From assembly GCA_037176845.1 (NCBI GenBank), contig JAYKXP010000060.1, positions 272,303 through 336,302 on the forward strand: a stretch of 64,000 nt of DNA, read 5' to 3'. Source of the DNA: Paramarasmius palmivorus. Lineage: Eukaryota > Basidiomycota > Agaricomycetes > Agaricales > Marasmiaceae. The notes under the pieces are model-generated. The model saw only the letters and a list, made by a program, of their open reading frames with translations. It ran no database searches and had not been told where the DNA came from. A program made the translations under genes and the position numbers. This document shows positions 1 to 11,985 of the stretch, piece by piece; within the stretch, counting starts at the first letter, position 1, and each line of letters opens with the position of its first letter.

Positions 1-319
1 CAAGTTGCCCCGAGCAACGTTTTCCTTCGACCATACCTGGCTCCCGCAAAAAGAGACGCTTCTACTGAGCAGTGGATCGACAACCTTTCCACGATGTCGC
101 CTTGCAACAGCAAAAGGGTAATTGAATATTCGATTAATCAGTGTTCCAATGCTCATACCACGTATTCGAAGCGTATTCGCGGAGCGGCATATTTACTTGC
201 ATGCTTGGACGGCAAGTTATCAGGATATTGGCCTTCTAGCTATGTATGTTTCCCACTCGTTAGATCCATATTGGTTTGCTTTTTGCTGATATTGGTTTCC
301 GATCCCTTTCTTTCCTGTA

Positions 320-2115
320 TTGCAGTTGCCAGCTCAGCTAGACTTACTCCACGCGTTAGTGGAACAATCGAATATGTATCAGCAAAAATGTGGGAACCTC
401 CTGCGATTTGTGGTCTTCCTGTCGGCCATCGACAACGTTGAAGCACGACATCATCATCGTCTTTTTGCGGCTACCAAACAGACGTCCATCGGCCGTGTAC
501 GCATTTGTACAGTTGAAGAGCATAGCAGATTACAGAAATCCGGGGACCTTGGTGAAGTGTTGGTCAGCGAATACATCGTAGTCAATGGTTCTCGTGCATA
601 CGACCAACCTCCAACGGTAGCTTCCCTGTTGTTCTCGGCTATAGGTTCCCTGTCCGCACGTAGAGAGGCTGTCGGTAAGGTGCTGATTCTTCCCTAAATC
701 GTTCAAACATTGACCGTTCAATAATAGATGTGTCTCAACAGGAAGAGAATCCCGCCGGCCAAAAGAATTATGTGGCAGCCTCCCTCAACGATTACTTGGC
801 TCAAGTAAGGAAAGGAGATGATGGAAAGATCATGTTCTTTCCTTTTATCCCTTCCTGTCGCAGAGATAGTTCATATATTCACACCTCTACAAATAGGCGT
901 GCTCTGCGTCATCCGCTGTCTCATACAGATGGGAGCTCTATTCCGAGTTTCAGCAGACGCGAATGGCACTTCGTTGCGACCGCCGATGTTTGCCATATAG
1001 TCAGTTTCACAGAAGGAGGATTCAATACCGACCTCACGGTGAAAACTGGTACCCTACTAGCGTTTCTTGGTGCTAGTGCAGACAACGAGCCCATAATAGC
1101 AGCGTCTTCTATCTTGAAGAGGAGACAGCTGGGTAATCCGTTGGGAGATTACGATGTTTTAGGCATTCTCCTTCGAAGTGGTGATGGGATGTGAGTTCAC
1201 GATTCCTGTTAGTGTATGTCTCTCTAATCGTTGTATGTGTACAGTGTTATCAAAGGCGGTACTCCATATGTTTTGTTCACGTTGGAGCATACCGTATGTC
1301 GAGGCAACCATTTCTATTCCACAGCTACGCTCCAATGCAGCTACCAAGCTCTCGTCCGCGCCTTCTTCACAGATGAATGGAGTACATCGTCGTACCAGTC
1401 CTCACGCTCGGACTGGTATCGGATTCTTTCGTATTTTCACGTTAACATCGTCGAAAACACGGAGAAATTCTTATCGTGCTGCTCCATGGCGATAGGAAAA
1501 GCTGGTGATTTACCAGATATCCTTACTGTCGATGGTTTACAGAGTCTGTTCAGCTTGTTTGCTGTCATAGACATTTCGGTAATGTTATTCAATCGGTCAG
1601 CCGAGCAGACCGGAAACATCGATCACGAGTCATATGGTCGTGCCGTTTCATCCATGGAGGACATTCTTAGCGTGCTGGACGAGAGGGTAGAGATTAGGCG
1701 CAGAGGGGAGTGTGTCCCTGTTGCTGTGAGGGACTTATGGTTATCGTTCATTGTTCAGCAATGGGTGGCACTCGTGTATGCAGGACGCTGTGCTGCTGTT
1801 TTTGCTGCATCTCGGTTACACCTGGTCATGGGAGCCGTCCATGGCGACCTGAAGAAACGACATAGTGCTGTCTTTGAACTAGTCATGCAGGTGTTAACTT
1901 CCGGGGAATGTGTGTTCGGGGCCGACAGTACATTCAGACTTGCTTATGCGGATTGCCGATGCTTTGGATGGACTTGCGGCTCGCACCTACGGTTGGACTG
2001 CTCGCTTACTCTTAGAGATGGACAAAGCAAGAGTTCCTTCCTTACTGTAGAAGAAGTACAGGGCGAGAAATTAACCTACAAGCGCTTGAAACGCTGTCAC
2101 AATGTATTACGTTAG
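320..2115 (+). CDS. Divergent JmjC/cupin-like protein, multi-exon
   Basis: Coding pieces join in frame across two clear introns (675-727, GTAAGG...ATAG, and 1191-1244, GTGAGT...ACAG). After the second join the protein runs GDGIVIKGGTPYVLFTLEH and then GNHFYST, the layout of the second half of a JmjC/cupin barrel, where family members usually have GTPH followed by a G-HFY segment. Upstream, a stretch at about 960-1060 (REWHFVATAD, then GGFNTD) resembles the first half of the barrel. The usual iron-binding HxD/E is not visible there, and the later His is Tyr in GTPY, so an active dioxygenase is doubtful. The last 250 residues are helical and unrecognised. The true start is unresolved, since an earlier exon may lie before 320. 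It sits just upstream of the Helitron helicase on the same strand. Family assignment is by motif memory only; the gene could be a decayed copy. Confidence 0.5.
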
Positions 2116-2242
2116 CTTGTGTCCGCAGAAGGAAATGTATACTCACGTGTTTGGTTCATTTTCACTCTGCACCTGCGTTCTCAACTTCCACTCGTACTTC
2201 TGTACTTCATCTCTCACCGATTCGTAAATCATAACCTTCATT

Positions 2243-3224
2243 ATGTCTGTTCTCACCGCTGCTGGTAGATTGTTTTCGTTGGTTGTTGGTGCGTATGTCG
2301 GCTTTTCATCCCTCGACATCGGTCTTATGTACTACTACAGTGCTTTGGACTATGGTCCAATCGTCAACCAGGTTTAATGGAACCCTCACAAGGGAACCGC
2401 TCACAGAAGATACCACTCTCTTTCAATGCACCCAATTTCTGCATGTATCCCCCACCGTGTATGATCGGTGTCCCGTCTTGTTGGCTATTTCGCCAGAGCG
2501 TACCATTACTACTTGTCCAAGCATCACAAGCTGTAATACTTCCGTCCGCACCAGCGCAATAGAATACTGTCCTCGAGACCAAGTTGAATATCAATATATT
2601 GCTGCTTGTCCTGGACTGGACCACCTCTGTTTATCTCCTTCACATGTAGTCGATGCTATACCTCTTCACGACCTTGCGCCAATTTCACTGCTTGCCACTG
2701 TTCGTGCTTGGTTGCTTAAACCTGAGTTGCCTCCCTCATGCATCGGAGAGAACCCGACAGCTCGTCGTGTCTGCAAGCCATCTTTAATCCTGGTGTACCT
2801 TCGCGAATTGTTCGTCACATTAGCTCTCGTTGGTCGGTGTACGTCGACTATGTACTCTCCGTCTTTCGAGGCTGCTCGACTGCAAATCTTCCTTCGCCGT
2901 AACTGCCTATTCAGACACGACTTCGCCTGTCAATATAGGCGACTTATTTGTTCGGCTGAGCAGGATAGAACATTCGGAGTGTTGGCGGTGTGCGATGAAC
3001 GAACACTTGCCCTTCCCTTATGCACATACGCATCACGTATGTCTAGGTGCATTCGTATCTCTCTGTCGTACTTACAGTATAGTGTGAAATGCGCTAACGA
3101 CCTCACGCGTTCCAGAGATCCACCCGAGCACGTCGAGGGTGGCGGGCGTAAACGTGAAGTACCTTGGATAGAGATACATGACTCTTTTGTGCCCAACGCA
3201 AGGAGGGAGCCTTGCACTTCTGAT
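2243..3224 (+). other. Region between JmjC-like gene and the recognisable Helitron protein
   Basis: A short frame opens at ATG 2243 (44 codons, starting MSVLTAAGRLF, hydrophobic) and stops at about 2376. The very long Helitron frame is also open from 2283, but the first 300 or so residues it would encode are Cys/Thr/Ser-rich and do not look like a folded protein. They may be intron, leader or remains of a disrupted host gene. Base composition becomes more AT-rich from about 3,400 onward. No confident gene is assigned here. Confidence 0.35.
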
Positions 3225-6200
3225 ATGAGATACTTCTTCGTCGCGCATACCGACGTTGCTAGTGTGGAACAGTATGACCCCGTGTCTCATACTATCTCTG
3301 CGGTACCAATGATGAAACTCGTCCCTTTCGTGACTTTGATGGAATCCAGAACACTTGCAAAGCTGCACGGAGCAGCAAACTCATCAACCATGTCGAAGAA
3401 GTCTGTTGCTGATTATTTCCTTGACCATAAATGTGTTATATGCTCAAAGTACGTTACAGTGCTTGCCGTCAGTACTCCGGTTCAGCGGTGTCGACCAAAA
3501 GCAACTAGAACGAAAGTAAAGGCCGCAAACAAACAAAGTAATCTGACTGGTATTCTTGGTCATACTCACAATATTGATGATCCTGACCATTCAATATCAG
3601 CTTTTCCTCCCAGTATTCTAGATGTAGATAGGACTGACAGTATACTTCGTTCTGCATGTAGAAGAATGCAACCAAACGTGTTTCAAGAAGCTGGCTGTGG
3701 AGTTTGTGGTCAGCTGAAAAGAGAGCATGACTTGAAGCCAATACATTCTATGAAAGGGCATCTTCGACCCCTGTATGTAGATGGTGTAGCTCGACAGATG
3801 CGAACTTCTAGCACTGATCCTGTTCAATATGAAACAGGTCCAATATTAGCATCAGGATGTACTGGAGTGTGTAGCATGTGCAGAGGTGCACTGTTGAAGG
3901 GCAATATACCTAAACATAGCTTGGCTGCTGGATTATGGTTAGGCGATGTGCCGCCTGTTCTACAAAAACTAGGGTATGTTGAGAAACTCTTAGTTGCTCG
4001 AGTGAGACACACAGCTGTATTCGCTCGTATTGCAACTGGTGGAAGAAAGATGAAGGCCAATGCTATGGCCTTTGAAGCACCTATTCCCAAGGTGTACAAT
4101 ATTCTCCCACCTCCTAAGGCAGATATTGATGAAATACTTGCAATCTTATTCACTGGTCCATTAAAACCTACCATTGATGACTATAAGAGAACCCCTTTCT
4201 TAGTAAGGCGCAATGTTGTCAAAGAAGCACTTGATTGGTTAATCATGAACCATCTAGATTACTCTGACGTCAAGCTGTCATATGACAATTTAGCAGAATA
4301 CGATGAAACTTGTCCTCCCTGTGCTGTCATTTGGCGTGAAGCAGAAACAAATAAGACTGTTGAATCTGAGGCTGTCAATGATAATTGCTCTGAAGAAGGC
4401 ACTGAAGAAGGTTCATGTCAGTTCACAGTACATGGTTTAACTTCAGATCAGCTGAACGGAAAAACTCTGGGTGAAATAACAGGGCTGGCCACTCAATACT
4501 TTGCTAATGGGGGGAAAGTGCTTGCAATTGGCCATAGTGAAACAGCTGAGTCAATTTGGAAAAACCCTACCTTATATCCCAGAATGTTTCCATGGCTCTT
4601 TCCATATGGTGTTGGAGGCATAGGATCAACGTCTCTAGGTGAGACAGAGCATAAGAAGTACTTGCTGATGTACTGTGACAAGCGATTCCAAGTTGATGAA
4701 AATTTTCCTATAGTATGTTTTAGTCATGCCCAAGTTAAAGCTGCTACCCAGGCTGGTTGGCTATTAGCTGATAAATCTTCCTTTTCATCAATTGCAAAGC
4801 GTATACTCACTTTAGATCATGCTGTTCTGAGCGACATTGCCATCCGAATGACTAATGGAGAAAAAGTGGTACCTGTTACACCTGCCGAAACTGCCTGTTT
4901 CAAAACTATTTCTGATTTAGATCGAGTAGCTGGAAAGGTATCAGGATCAACTACTACTAAGAAATATATGCGAAATGAAGTATGGTCTCTTATAGCTCAT
5001 AAAGGAGCACCATCATGGTACATAACCATTGCTCCAGCAGAGAAGCATCCTCTGTGTCTCTATTATGCTGATACTGACACAAAGTTTTGTCCAGATGTTC
5101 GAACCCATGTTGAACGTATAAAACTCATCTGTCAGAATCCTGTAGCGTCTGCTCGTTTCTTCAATTACATTGTCACAATATTCATTGAGGATATACTTGG
5201 ATGTGGATCAACTCATCAAGGACTATATGGTAATCACGATGCACATTATGGTGTAGTTGAACAACAGGGAAGACTGACACTTCACCTCCATATTCTTCTA
5301 TGGATAAAGGGATTCCTAAGTCCAAAGGAGATAAGGGAGCGCTTATTGGCCGGCTCTGAGGTATTTGAACAAAAGCTTATTGCATATCTAGATAGTGTTT
5401 TTGCTGGTCAGTTTATGAATGGCTCTTATGATAAAGTATCCAAGATTTCAGATAACATGAAGAGTAATGAAACATACAAGGACCCTACTGACTATCTTCC
5501 AACTGCACCACCTGCAAAATGTGGAACTCATTCACCGCAGTCTGTTGATATTGATTGTGATAAGTGTCAGTTATATGCTGCTTGGGTTAAACAGTACGAG
5601 TTAGAGACAAACGAATTAATACTCAAAGTAAACTATCATGACTGTCGTCGGAATCTGAATAAGGATGGCACTGTTAAAAAGCGTCACTTATACAAAGGAT
5701 GCCACGACAACAAGTGGGGTAAGTGTCGAGCCCGTTTTCCTCGTGAACTTCGTAAAGAAACAACAGTTGACAGAGATACCGGTGCTATTCTTATGAGGAA
5801 GGATGAAGCTTGGTTTAATACCTTTTCTTATCCACTTACTTACTTTCTCCGATGCAATACAGATGTCAGCTATCTAGGATCAGGTACAGCAATCAAATCA
5901 GTGGTTTTATATGTCACTGACTATATAACAAAGGCTTCGTTAAAGACTCATGTAGTGTTTGATGCCATTATATCAGTGTTTTCCAAGAATGGGACAGTTG
6001 TAAATGGTTCTGATACAAGTGAGGAGAAGGCTCGTAAGCTAATGACAAAGGTGGTTAATCTCCTAACTACCAAGATGGAGTTTGGTGCACCCTTGATTTG
6101 CTCATATTTGTTGGACTATCCTGATCATTATACTGATCATCATTTCATACCTTTTTATTGGCAACAGTTCGTATCCCGTGTCCAGTCAGACTGTGATCCT

Positions 6201-9200
6201 GGTGCTACCTATAATGGTAAGGAAAGGGTAGCTTTGATCAAGCGTGGAGAAAGAATAATAGGGCTGTCTCCTGTTGTTGACTATACTGATCGACCATCAG
6301 AATGTGAAGCTCTTTCTTTGTATGATTGGATACGAGTAGCTCATCGGGTCACTATAAAGGCCTCCAATCGACGTAAGAAAGTACTTCACACTAACAAAAA
6401 GGATCAATCAACTCCACTCCCAAGTAACCATTATTATTTTTTGCCCACTCATGATCTAGCTGATACTCATGTAGCACGTATTCAGAAAGATAGTGATAAA
6501 GTAGTAGTCAACTTCGTGGGGGCTACTTTGCCAAGACGAGATCAAGGAGACTATAACTATTACTGCTGTGTCATGCTAGTACTGTTTAAACCATGGAGAA
6601 AAGGGTCAGACTTAAAATCACATGAACAATCGTGGTCTGATTCCTTTAGCAACCATCAGTTTACTGCTAGACAAAAGCAGCTCATGAATAACTTTATGAT
6701 TAAGTATGAATGCTTAGATGCCCGTGATGATTATCGTGCTCAGATGAAGAAGGAAATAGCTTTGTCTAGTAGTTGGGATCCCATTGTTGGTGATGATGAT
6801 CTAGACGATGATTGGCCTGAATTTAATGATATTGATCCTATGGATCTTATTCCAGGGATGGATATAGCAGACCCTAATGATTTTGAATCACCAGCTATAA
6901 TGAAACAGTATACAAAATCATACCAAAGACAGTTGGCTTTGCGGTCAACTGTACGATCCATTCTTGATAGCTGTCGATGGTCAGCAACTGCAGGGCAGTT
7001 TATAGTTCCTCCCTTGCATGATGCTCCTGCTGTGCCAATGCTCCCATGTGATCATTGGAAAGCAACTGTCCAGTCTAAACGTAAAGAGATACTAGATCAA
7101 AGAGCTGGACGTGTACCAGATTCAGTTCGAGCTGATTTCTTTGCCCGACGAGATAATAAACAGGTACTTCAGGATACGACTGATGCAGTACAAGTCGTTG
7201 ATAAGTCCTATCTTGAGAGGAAATGTATTAGTGATGCTCAAGACTTAATCTCTGATACAATAGCCAAGTTTCATCTAAATCCTGAACAACAACGAGCATT
7301 CTGTATTATTGCAAATCACTCAGCTGCTATATATACTGAACAGCTTAAGATGTATATTGGTGGAATGGGTGGCACTGGAAAGTCTACAGTATTGAAAGCC
7401 TTAATACATTTCTTTGCTCAGCGTAACGAGAGCTACAAGCTCCTTGTTGTAGCACCTACTGGAAGTGCTGCAGCTTTGCTTGGTGGATCCACATATCATT
7501 CAGCATTTGGTATTAATGATTATTCAAATGGATCTAATCTTCCTCTTATACGAGAGCGCTTAATGGGTGTGAAGTATGTCTTCTTTGATGAAGTATCTAT
7601 GCTATCAGCTTGGGAAATGTATCGTATAAGTCGTCAGTTGTGCTTGTGTTTCCTAGATGATGATACTGAGTTTGGTGGTTTAAACATGATATTTGCTGGT
7701 GATTTTGCACAGCTACCTCCTCCAATGGGAGGTGAAAGCATCTCTCTATATGGCAACCGTATAGGAGCCTTCCGCAGTACGCTGCGTCAACAGGAAGAAG
7801 CCATCGGTAAAACCCTGTGGCACTATGTGACCACTGTTGTGATTCTAAGAGAGAATATGAGGCAGAAACAGCAAACTGAGGATGATGCTAAATTCAGAAC
7901 TGCATTAGAAAACATGCGCTATCGTAATTGCACACAAGCTGACATAGCATTCCTTAATACTAGAGTGACTTCATCAGTCAAGGGAATGCAAAATATTTCT
8001 GATCCTCCTTTTCGAAATGTTGCAATAATCACAGCGTTGAATGTACAAAAGGATGAAATCAACCGGTTAGGAAGCATTCGGTATGCTATAGAGTCCAGTG
8101 AGCAACTTCATCATTTTTATAGTGAAGACATAATCAAACCTACTGATAGGAGTAAGCGAGGTACTGAAACCAATGAAAACATAATCAAACTGAAGACATT
8201 GACTCCATCTTGGCAAGAGTATCTATGGTCACTTGATCCAAGTGCTTCAGACACACTGGTACCCGGAAAGGTTAGTTTCTGCAAAGGGATGCCTGTAATC
8301 ATACGAAAAAATCTAGCAACTGAGTTAAATATTACACGAGGACAGGAAGGTACAGTGTATGGCTGGATATCACGTGGAAGCAAAACTCGACCTCATCTAG
8401 ATACATTATTTGTACAGCTTACTAATCCACCCAGTAATGTTCAGATTGGAAATCTACCTGTTAATGTGGTTCCAATAACTCCAACTTCAGACTATGCAAC
8501 ACTAAAGATGCCTTTTGGTAAAGGTAAAACTTTAAAGGTCTTTAGGTCACAAGTAGATGTAGTTCCCTGTTTTGCGATGACAGATTTTGCTTCCCAAGGC
8601 AAAACACGGCTTTACAACCCAGTGCACCTAAATAACTGTCGGGATTTTCATGGATACTATACAGCACTTTCTCGTAGTTCAACTGCTGGTGGTACTGTGA
8701 TTCTTGACAATTTTGACCCAGGTGTCATTACTGGAGGTTTACGTGGTTCTGCACTACGTCAGGAATATCGTGAGCTTGAACTACTTGATGACATTACCAA
8801 ATTAAGGTTTGAAGGGAAATTGCCTAAAGGTGTTATTGGAAGGAGCAGGCACGAACTGATCATCTCCTTTCGAAAAATAAAGGGTGATGATTATGTCCCA
8901 TCTTGTATGTACAGTTCAATCAGATGGAACAAGTCGGATCCTTTGAAGATAGCTGATGTTGAAGACTTAGGTTGGCAAATAATAGATGATGCTGTAAGTA
9001 AAGCGCAGCTTAACAATGCCAAGAAACTAGCATTAGCAATGCGTCCAGCATATTTTCCTGAAACACAGGTTGAAGGAAAACCTAAAAAAGCAAAGGTAGA
9101 TCCCAAATGTGGCACTGGCTCTAAGCGAAAGCCAACTGTTAACCCAATGAAATGCCTGCCAAGTACAATGAATAAAGAGATACAAGGACATGATCAACGT

Positions 9201-10154
9201 GTCTTATCTGATAGTACAAACAAGAAACGAATGCTCTCGATAGAGAGCTCTCAGAATGTATCTGTAAATCAAAAACGTCATCGGATTATCTCATCTGTTC
9301 ACACATCTTCCCCATATAGAAACCTACCAGCTCCCATATGGAACAACAATAGCTGTGCATATGATGCTGTCATTGATATCATTTGGCCATTATGGTACAC
9401 TGACCCACATCAGTTCTCTCAATTTACAGACCTCAACAACAATCCTGCCTTGACATATCTGCTGGCGCTCTTTAATGATACCACTTCGAGAACCATTGAT
9501 ATTTCTAAGGTGCGAGATCAATATAGAGCATATCTGATCCAACGATATCCATCTCAGTTCAGAGTAGGTGCTTTCACTTCAATCTGGGAGCTGGTTAGCA
9601 TTACTTTCCCTCAGAGTCAGATTGGAGCTGACCACAGCAGATGTCGAAGATGCTTAGATATGTTTGAAAGTGATTCTAGTCACAACAATGATATATTGTT
9701 CAGTCAAGCCTCTTCAGAGATATCATCAATACAGGAATTAGCATCAAAATATAGTGTTGATAGATTAACTGCTCAAGCAAGGGTATGTTGCCAGTGTGCG
9801 AGGGACATACCAGTCAATGTACTTACTTCTTTCTTGCCCCCATTAATTGTATTTGAAATACGAGAAGCAGGTCCTTCACGGAAATTCCCGCATATTGATC
9901 TCGACATAACCCTAGCTATATGTGACCATATCATACACTATCGCCTTGCTGGTGTTATCTATTTCAATGGTAATCACTTTATAACCCGCATCATAGACAG
10001 GGAGCAGCAAGTCTGGTTCCATGATGGGATGGCATCACGTTATGCTCAAAGAGACAAATACATCTTTAATAGAAATTTAAAAACAAATGCCCTAGACTTG
10101 ACCAAATGTAGGTCATATAAGGCATGCTATGTATTCTATATTGCACTTCATTGA
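2283..10154 (+). mobile_element. Helitron Rep/PIF1 helicase with C-terminal USP-like domain
   Basis: A single open frame of 2,623 codons encodes the rolling-circle replicase/helicase of a Helitron. Residues about 519-673 match a Cys-rich region commonly found N-terminal in fungal Helitron proteins (DUF6570-like). The Helitron-like N domain follows, with the HUH motif HLH (His1001, His1003) and the Tyr pair YVTDYITK (Tyr1210, Tyr1214; YxxxYxxK), as needed for DNA nicking. A PIF1-type SF1 helicase has Walker A GGMGGTGKST (1693-1702) and Walker B FFDEVS (Asp1769). Residues 2349-2623 form a cysteine-protease-like domain: NNNSCAYDAV (Cys2358), CxxC pairs at 2454/2457 and 2502/2505, GNHF (His2565) and HDG (Asp2581), an arrangement closest to USP/C19. 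The first ATG (2283) is probably not the real start; ATG 3225 (residue 315) or later fits better. No stop or frameshift is seen, so the element may be autonomous. Termini were not identified. Confidence 0.9.
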
Positions 10155-10165
10155 CCACTGGTGGT
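10154..10165. repeat. Perfect small hairpin just after the Helitron stop
   Basis: ACCAC-TG-GTGGT begins on the last base of the Helitron stop codon. Helitrons often end in a short hairpin, but no CTRR follows at the expected distance, so this is only a weak terminus candidate. Confidence 0.25.
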
Positions 10166-10718
10166 ACTTATAGATTTCTGTTTGCATGGACGGCGAGATA
10201 TGTCGGAATAATGATTAAGGCTCTTTTTCCGAGGGTACTCACCTACGCCTTGCAGGACAGAGTGCTAGTTGTCGAGGGGGTGATAGCGGCCCGGGGGGTC
10301 CATGTTACAGTCTCCTGATGTCTTTCCGAGAAGACTCGCCTAGGCATCGCGGGTCATATCCCAATAAATTAAGTGGGTGATAACGGGCGACGATGACAAC
10401 CCACTTTCGTTGAGGGAAGCTCTCAGCCGTCGAGCGTCACGGCAAGCTGCAGCGCAGCTTATCCGTCTGAGTATAGTGTTTGATACACTGCTCCTGGGGT
10501 ATTGTGCACCCCCGGCCAGATGAACCGAATGAGACTGATTCTAACGTGCGAGGTCTTCGCCACTGTTCTAACGGCCTCATAATACTGAAGCCACGCTCAA
10601 ATTTTCAGTTACAATTCAATAGTGCATGAGTTGAAGCAAGATAACCACATAGTCGGTTTACTCACCTTACCGTCCGACAAACCTTTCCTTAGTTCGGTCC
10701 ATTACCAGATACAGCAAG
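10166..10718. other. No convincing gene
   Basis: Contains only short frames broken by stops and a GC-rich patch near 10,260-10,300. I see no conserved motif, tRNA or repeat. It may hold 3' parts of a minus-strand gene whose exons appear at 10.75-11.15 kb. Confidence 0.4.
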
Positions 10719-11147
10719 TTAATGCCAGAATGTTATACCGACGACGTGATAAACCTCTGCCAGTACAAAAAAGAGCTTCATTTTCATATCTCTAGCGGCT
10801 TGCTTCATTTCACCTATGACACGAGAGCCTTCCAGGTGAGATTTGATGAAACGGGCGACAAAGGACCTCAGGGTCGATTGGGTATCTACTGCATACCAGC
10901 TGTTACGAGGAGATACCAAATACTCATAGGGTGGTAGTAGAAGTGCCTTGGGAAGCGACACAATGGTCAGTTTCGTCCTGCGACCGAGATTAGGTAAACC
11001 TATTCTAACCACAGACCGCGACCAATACCTATGCGCTTCCCCTCGCCATTTCCTCGTCCGATTCAAGCAGTGTGTTCTTCTTTTGGGGCTCATATTAATG
11101 GAAAGCGATCCTCCAACAGTCCAGACAGCGCACCCGGGTGTTTTCAA
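10719..11147 (-). CDS. Unrecognised minus-strand exon(s)
   Basis: The minus frame has protein-like composition between about 10,760 and 10,990 (segments SPRNSWYAVDTQST and FIKSHLEGSRVIGEMKQAAR) and is followed by a plausible donor GTTTATCAC at about 10,758. An upstream splice (acceptor GGTCGCAG near 10,980) would exclude the less protein-like first part. No domain is recognised. It could be a 3' exon of the minus-strand gene at 12-12.9 kb, but the connection is not shown. Confidence 0.3.
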   Translation of the reverse strand: MKTPGCAVWTVGGSLSINMSPKRRTHCLNRTRKWRGEAHRYWSRSVVRIGLPNLGRRTKLTIVSLPKALLLPPYEYLVSPRNSWYAVDTQSTLRSFVARFIKSHLEGSRVIGEMKQAARDMKMKLFFVLAEVYHVVGITFWH

Positions 11148-11459
11148 CGAAAGGCTTTGTAAGGCGATAGTTCATCAGTAGCACTATGCACTCATCGATC
11201 ATACTATTTCCAGGGTACATCCAGATTACAAGGGCAAGCAGCGCCGGCTAGTCACCCTACAATAACCCACTTCGCCCACAAATCGTTCTTTAATCGGACT
11301 ATCGGAATTCAAGCAAAGATCATTACCGATTAAGGTTTCAGATGGGAGCCCTCCTGCACCTCTAACTGTGCCATTGAAAGGTCTCACTATGCCTTTACGC
11401 AATATTCACCAACGGATGGTGGGCGGTAGTGAAGTGAGACTGGTTGTCGTTGCTGAGAG

Positions 11460-11909
11460 TTGAAGCGTTTGTTCTGGCGACTCAACGATTTGCTTCGGGC
11501 AAAACGAGGTACGTGTCAAGATATTGCTCCTATGCATGGCCTAATGTACCCTCCAGGACGTCTCGAGACCGTCAGGTCGAGCTTCTGTAGCCAGCTCATC
11601 AGAAGGCGAACCTGTGAAGTAGGACTCGGGGACCCTCATTCATTTGCGAAGTCATCTTCTTACAGTCGATGTCCCGAGGATACGCTTGACCATGGTTCGT
11701 ACTTGTACTACGTTCCGTTTTCTTCACAGACGCTAGAACCTATGGTAGACCAAATTTTGTGTTGGTCAACACGCGAACATTACCTCGGACGCTCAGCTGG
11801 AGAACGTTCCTGTTTCATACCACCTCTTCCTGTACAAGCGATGCCCAACGCGAATATATCACTTGATCTTATCTCTTTACTGTCACCGCTAGACCGAGCG
11901 AACACTTAA
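11460..11909 (+). CDS. Isolated open frame, doubtful gene
   Basis: A plus-strand frame of 149 codons from ATG 11460 to stop. Composition is mixed (many Arg, Ser and Leu) and no motif is recognised. It overlaps no better frame, but neither splice sites nor similarity within the window supports it. Listed because the 11.2-12.0 kb stretch holds nothing better. Confidence 0.15.
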   Translation: MKRLFWRLNDLLRAKRGTCQDIAPMHGLMYPPGRLETVRSSFCSQLIRRRTCEVGLGDPHSFAKSSSYSRCPEDTLDHGSYLYYVPFSSQTLEPMVDQILCWSTREHYLGRSAGERSCFIPPLPVQAMPNANISLDLISLLSPLDRANT

Positions 11910-11985
11910 TATCAACGGCAGAAAAAACATACAATTACAGACACGGAAAATGTGAACTAAGCCGATACGTGACCTTCAAATACAG

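Noticed and set aside
94..441. Plus-strand 115-codon frame at the window start
   Set aside because: It overlaps the first exon of the JmjC-like gene in another frame and has no protein-like pattern.
2364..2624. Minus-strand frame with a GTPIIHGGGYMQ segment, recalling esterases
   Set aside because: Short, opposite to the Helitron frame, no catalytic context; most likely chance.
8117..8383. Minus-strand frame inside the Helitron helicase
   Set aside because: Shadow of the helicase coding sequence.
10154..10165. Helitron 3' terminus at the ACCACTGGTGGT hairpin
   Set aside because: No CTRR end at the usual distance and no matching 5' TC end found, so not claimed as the element boundary.
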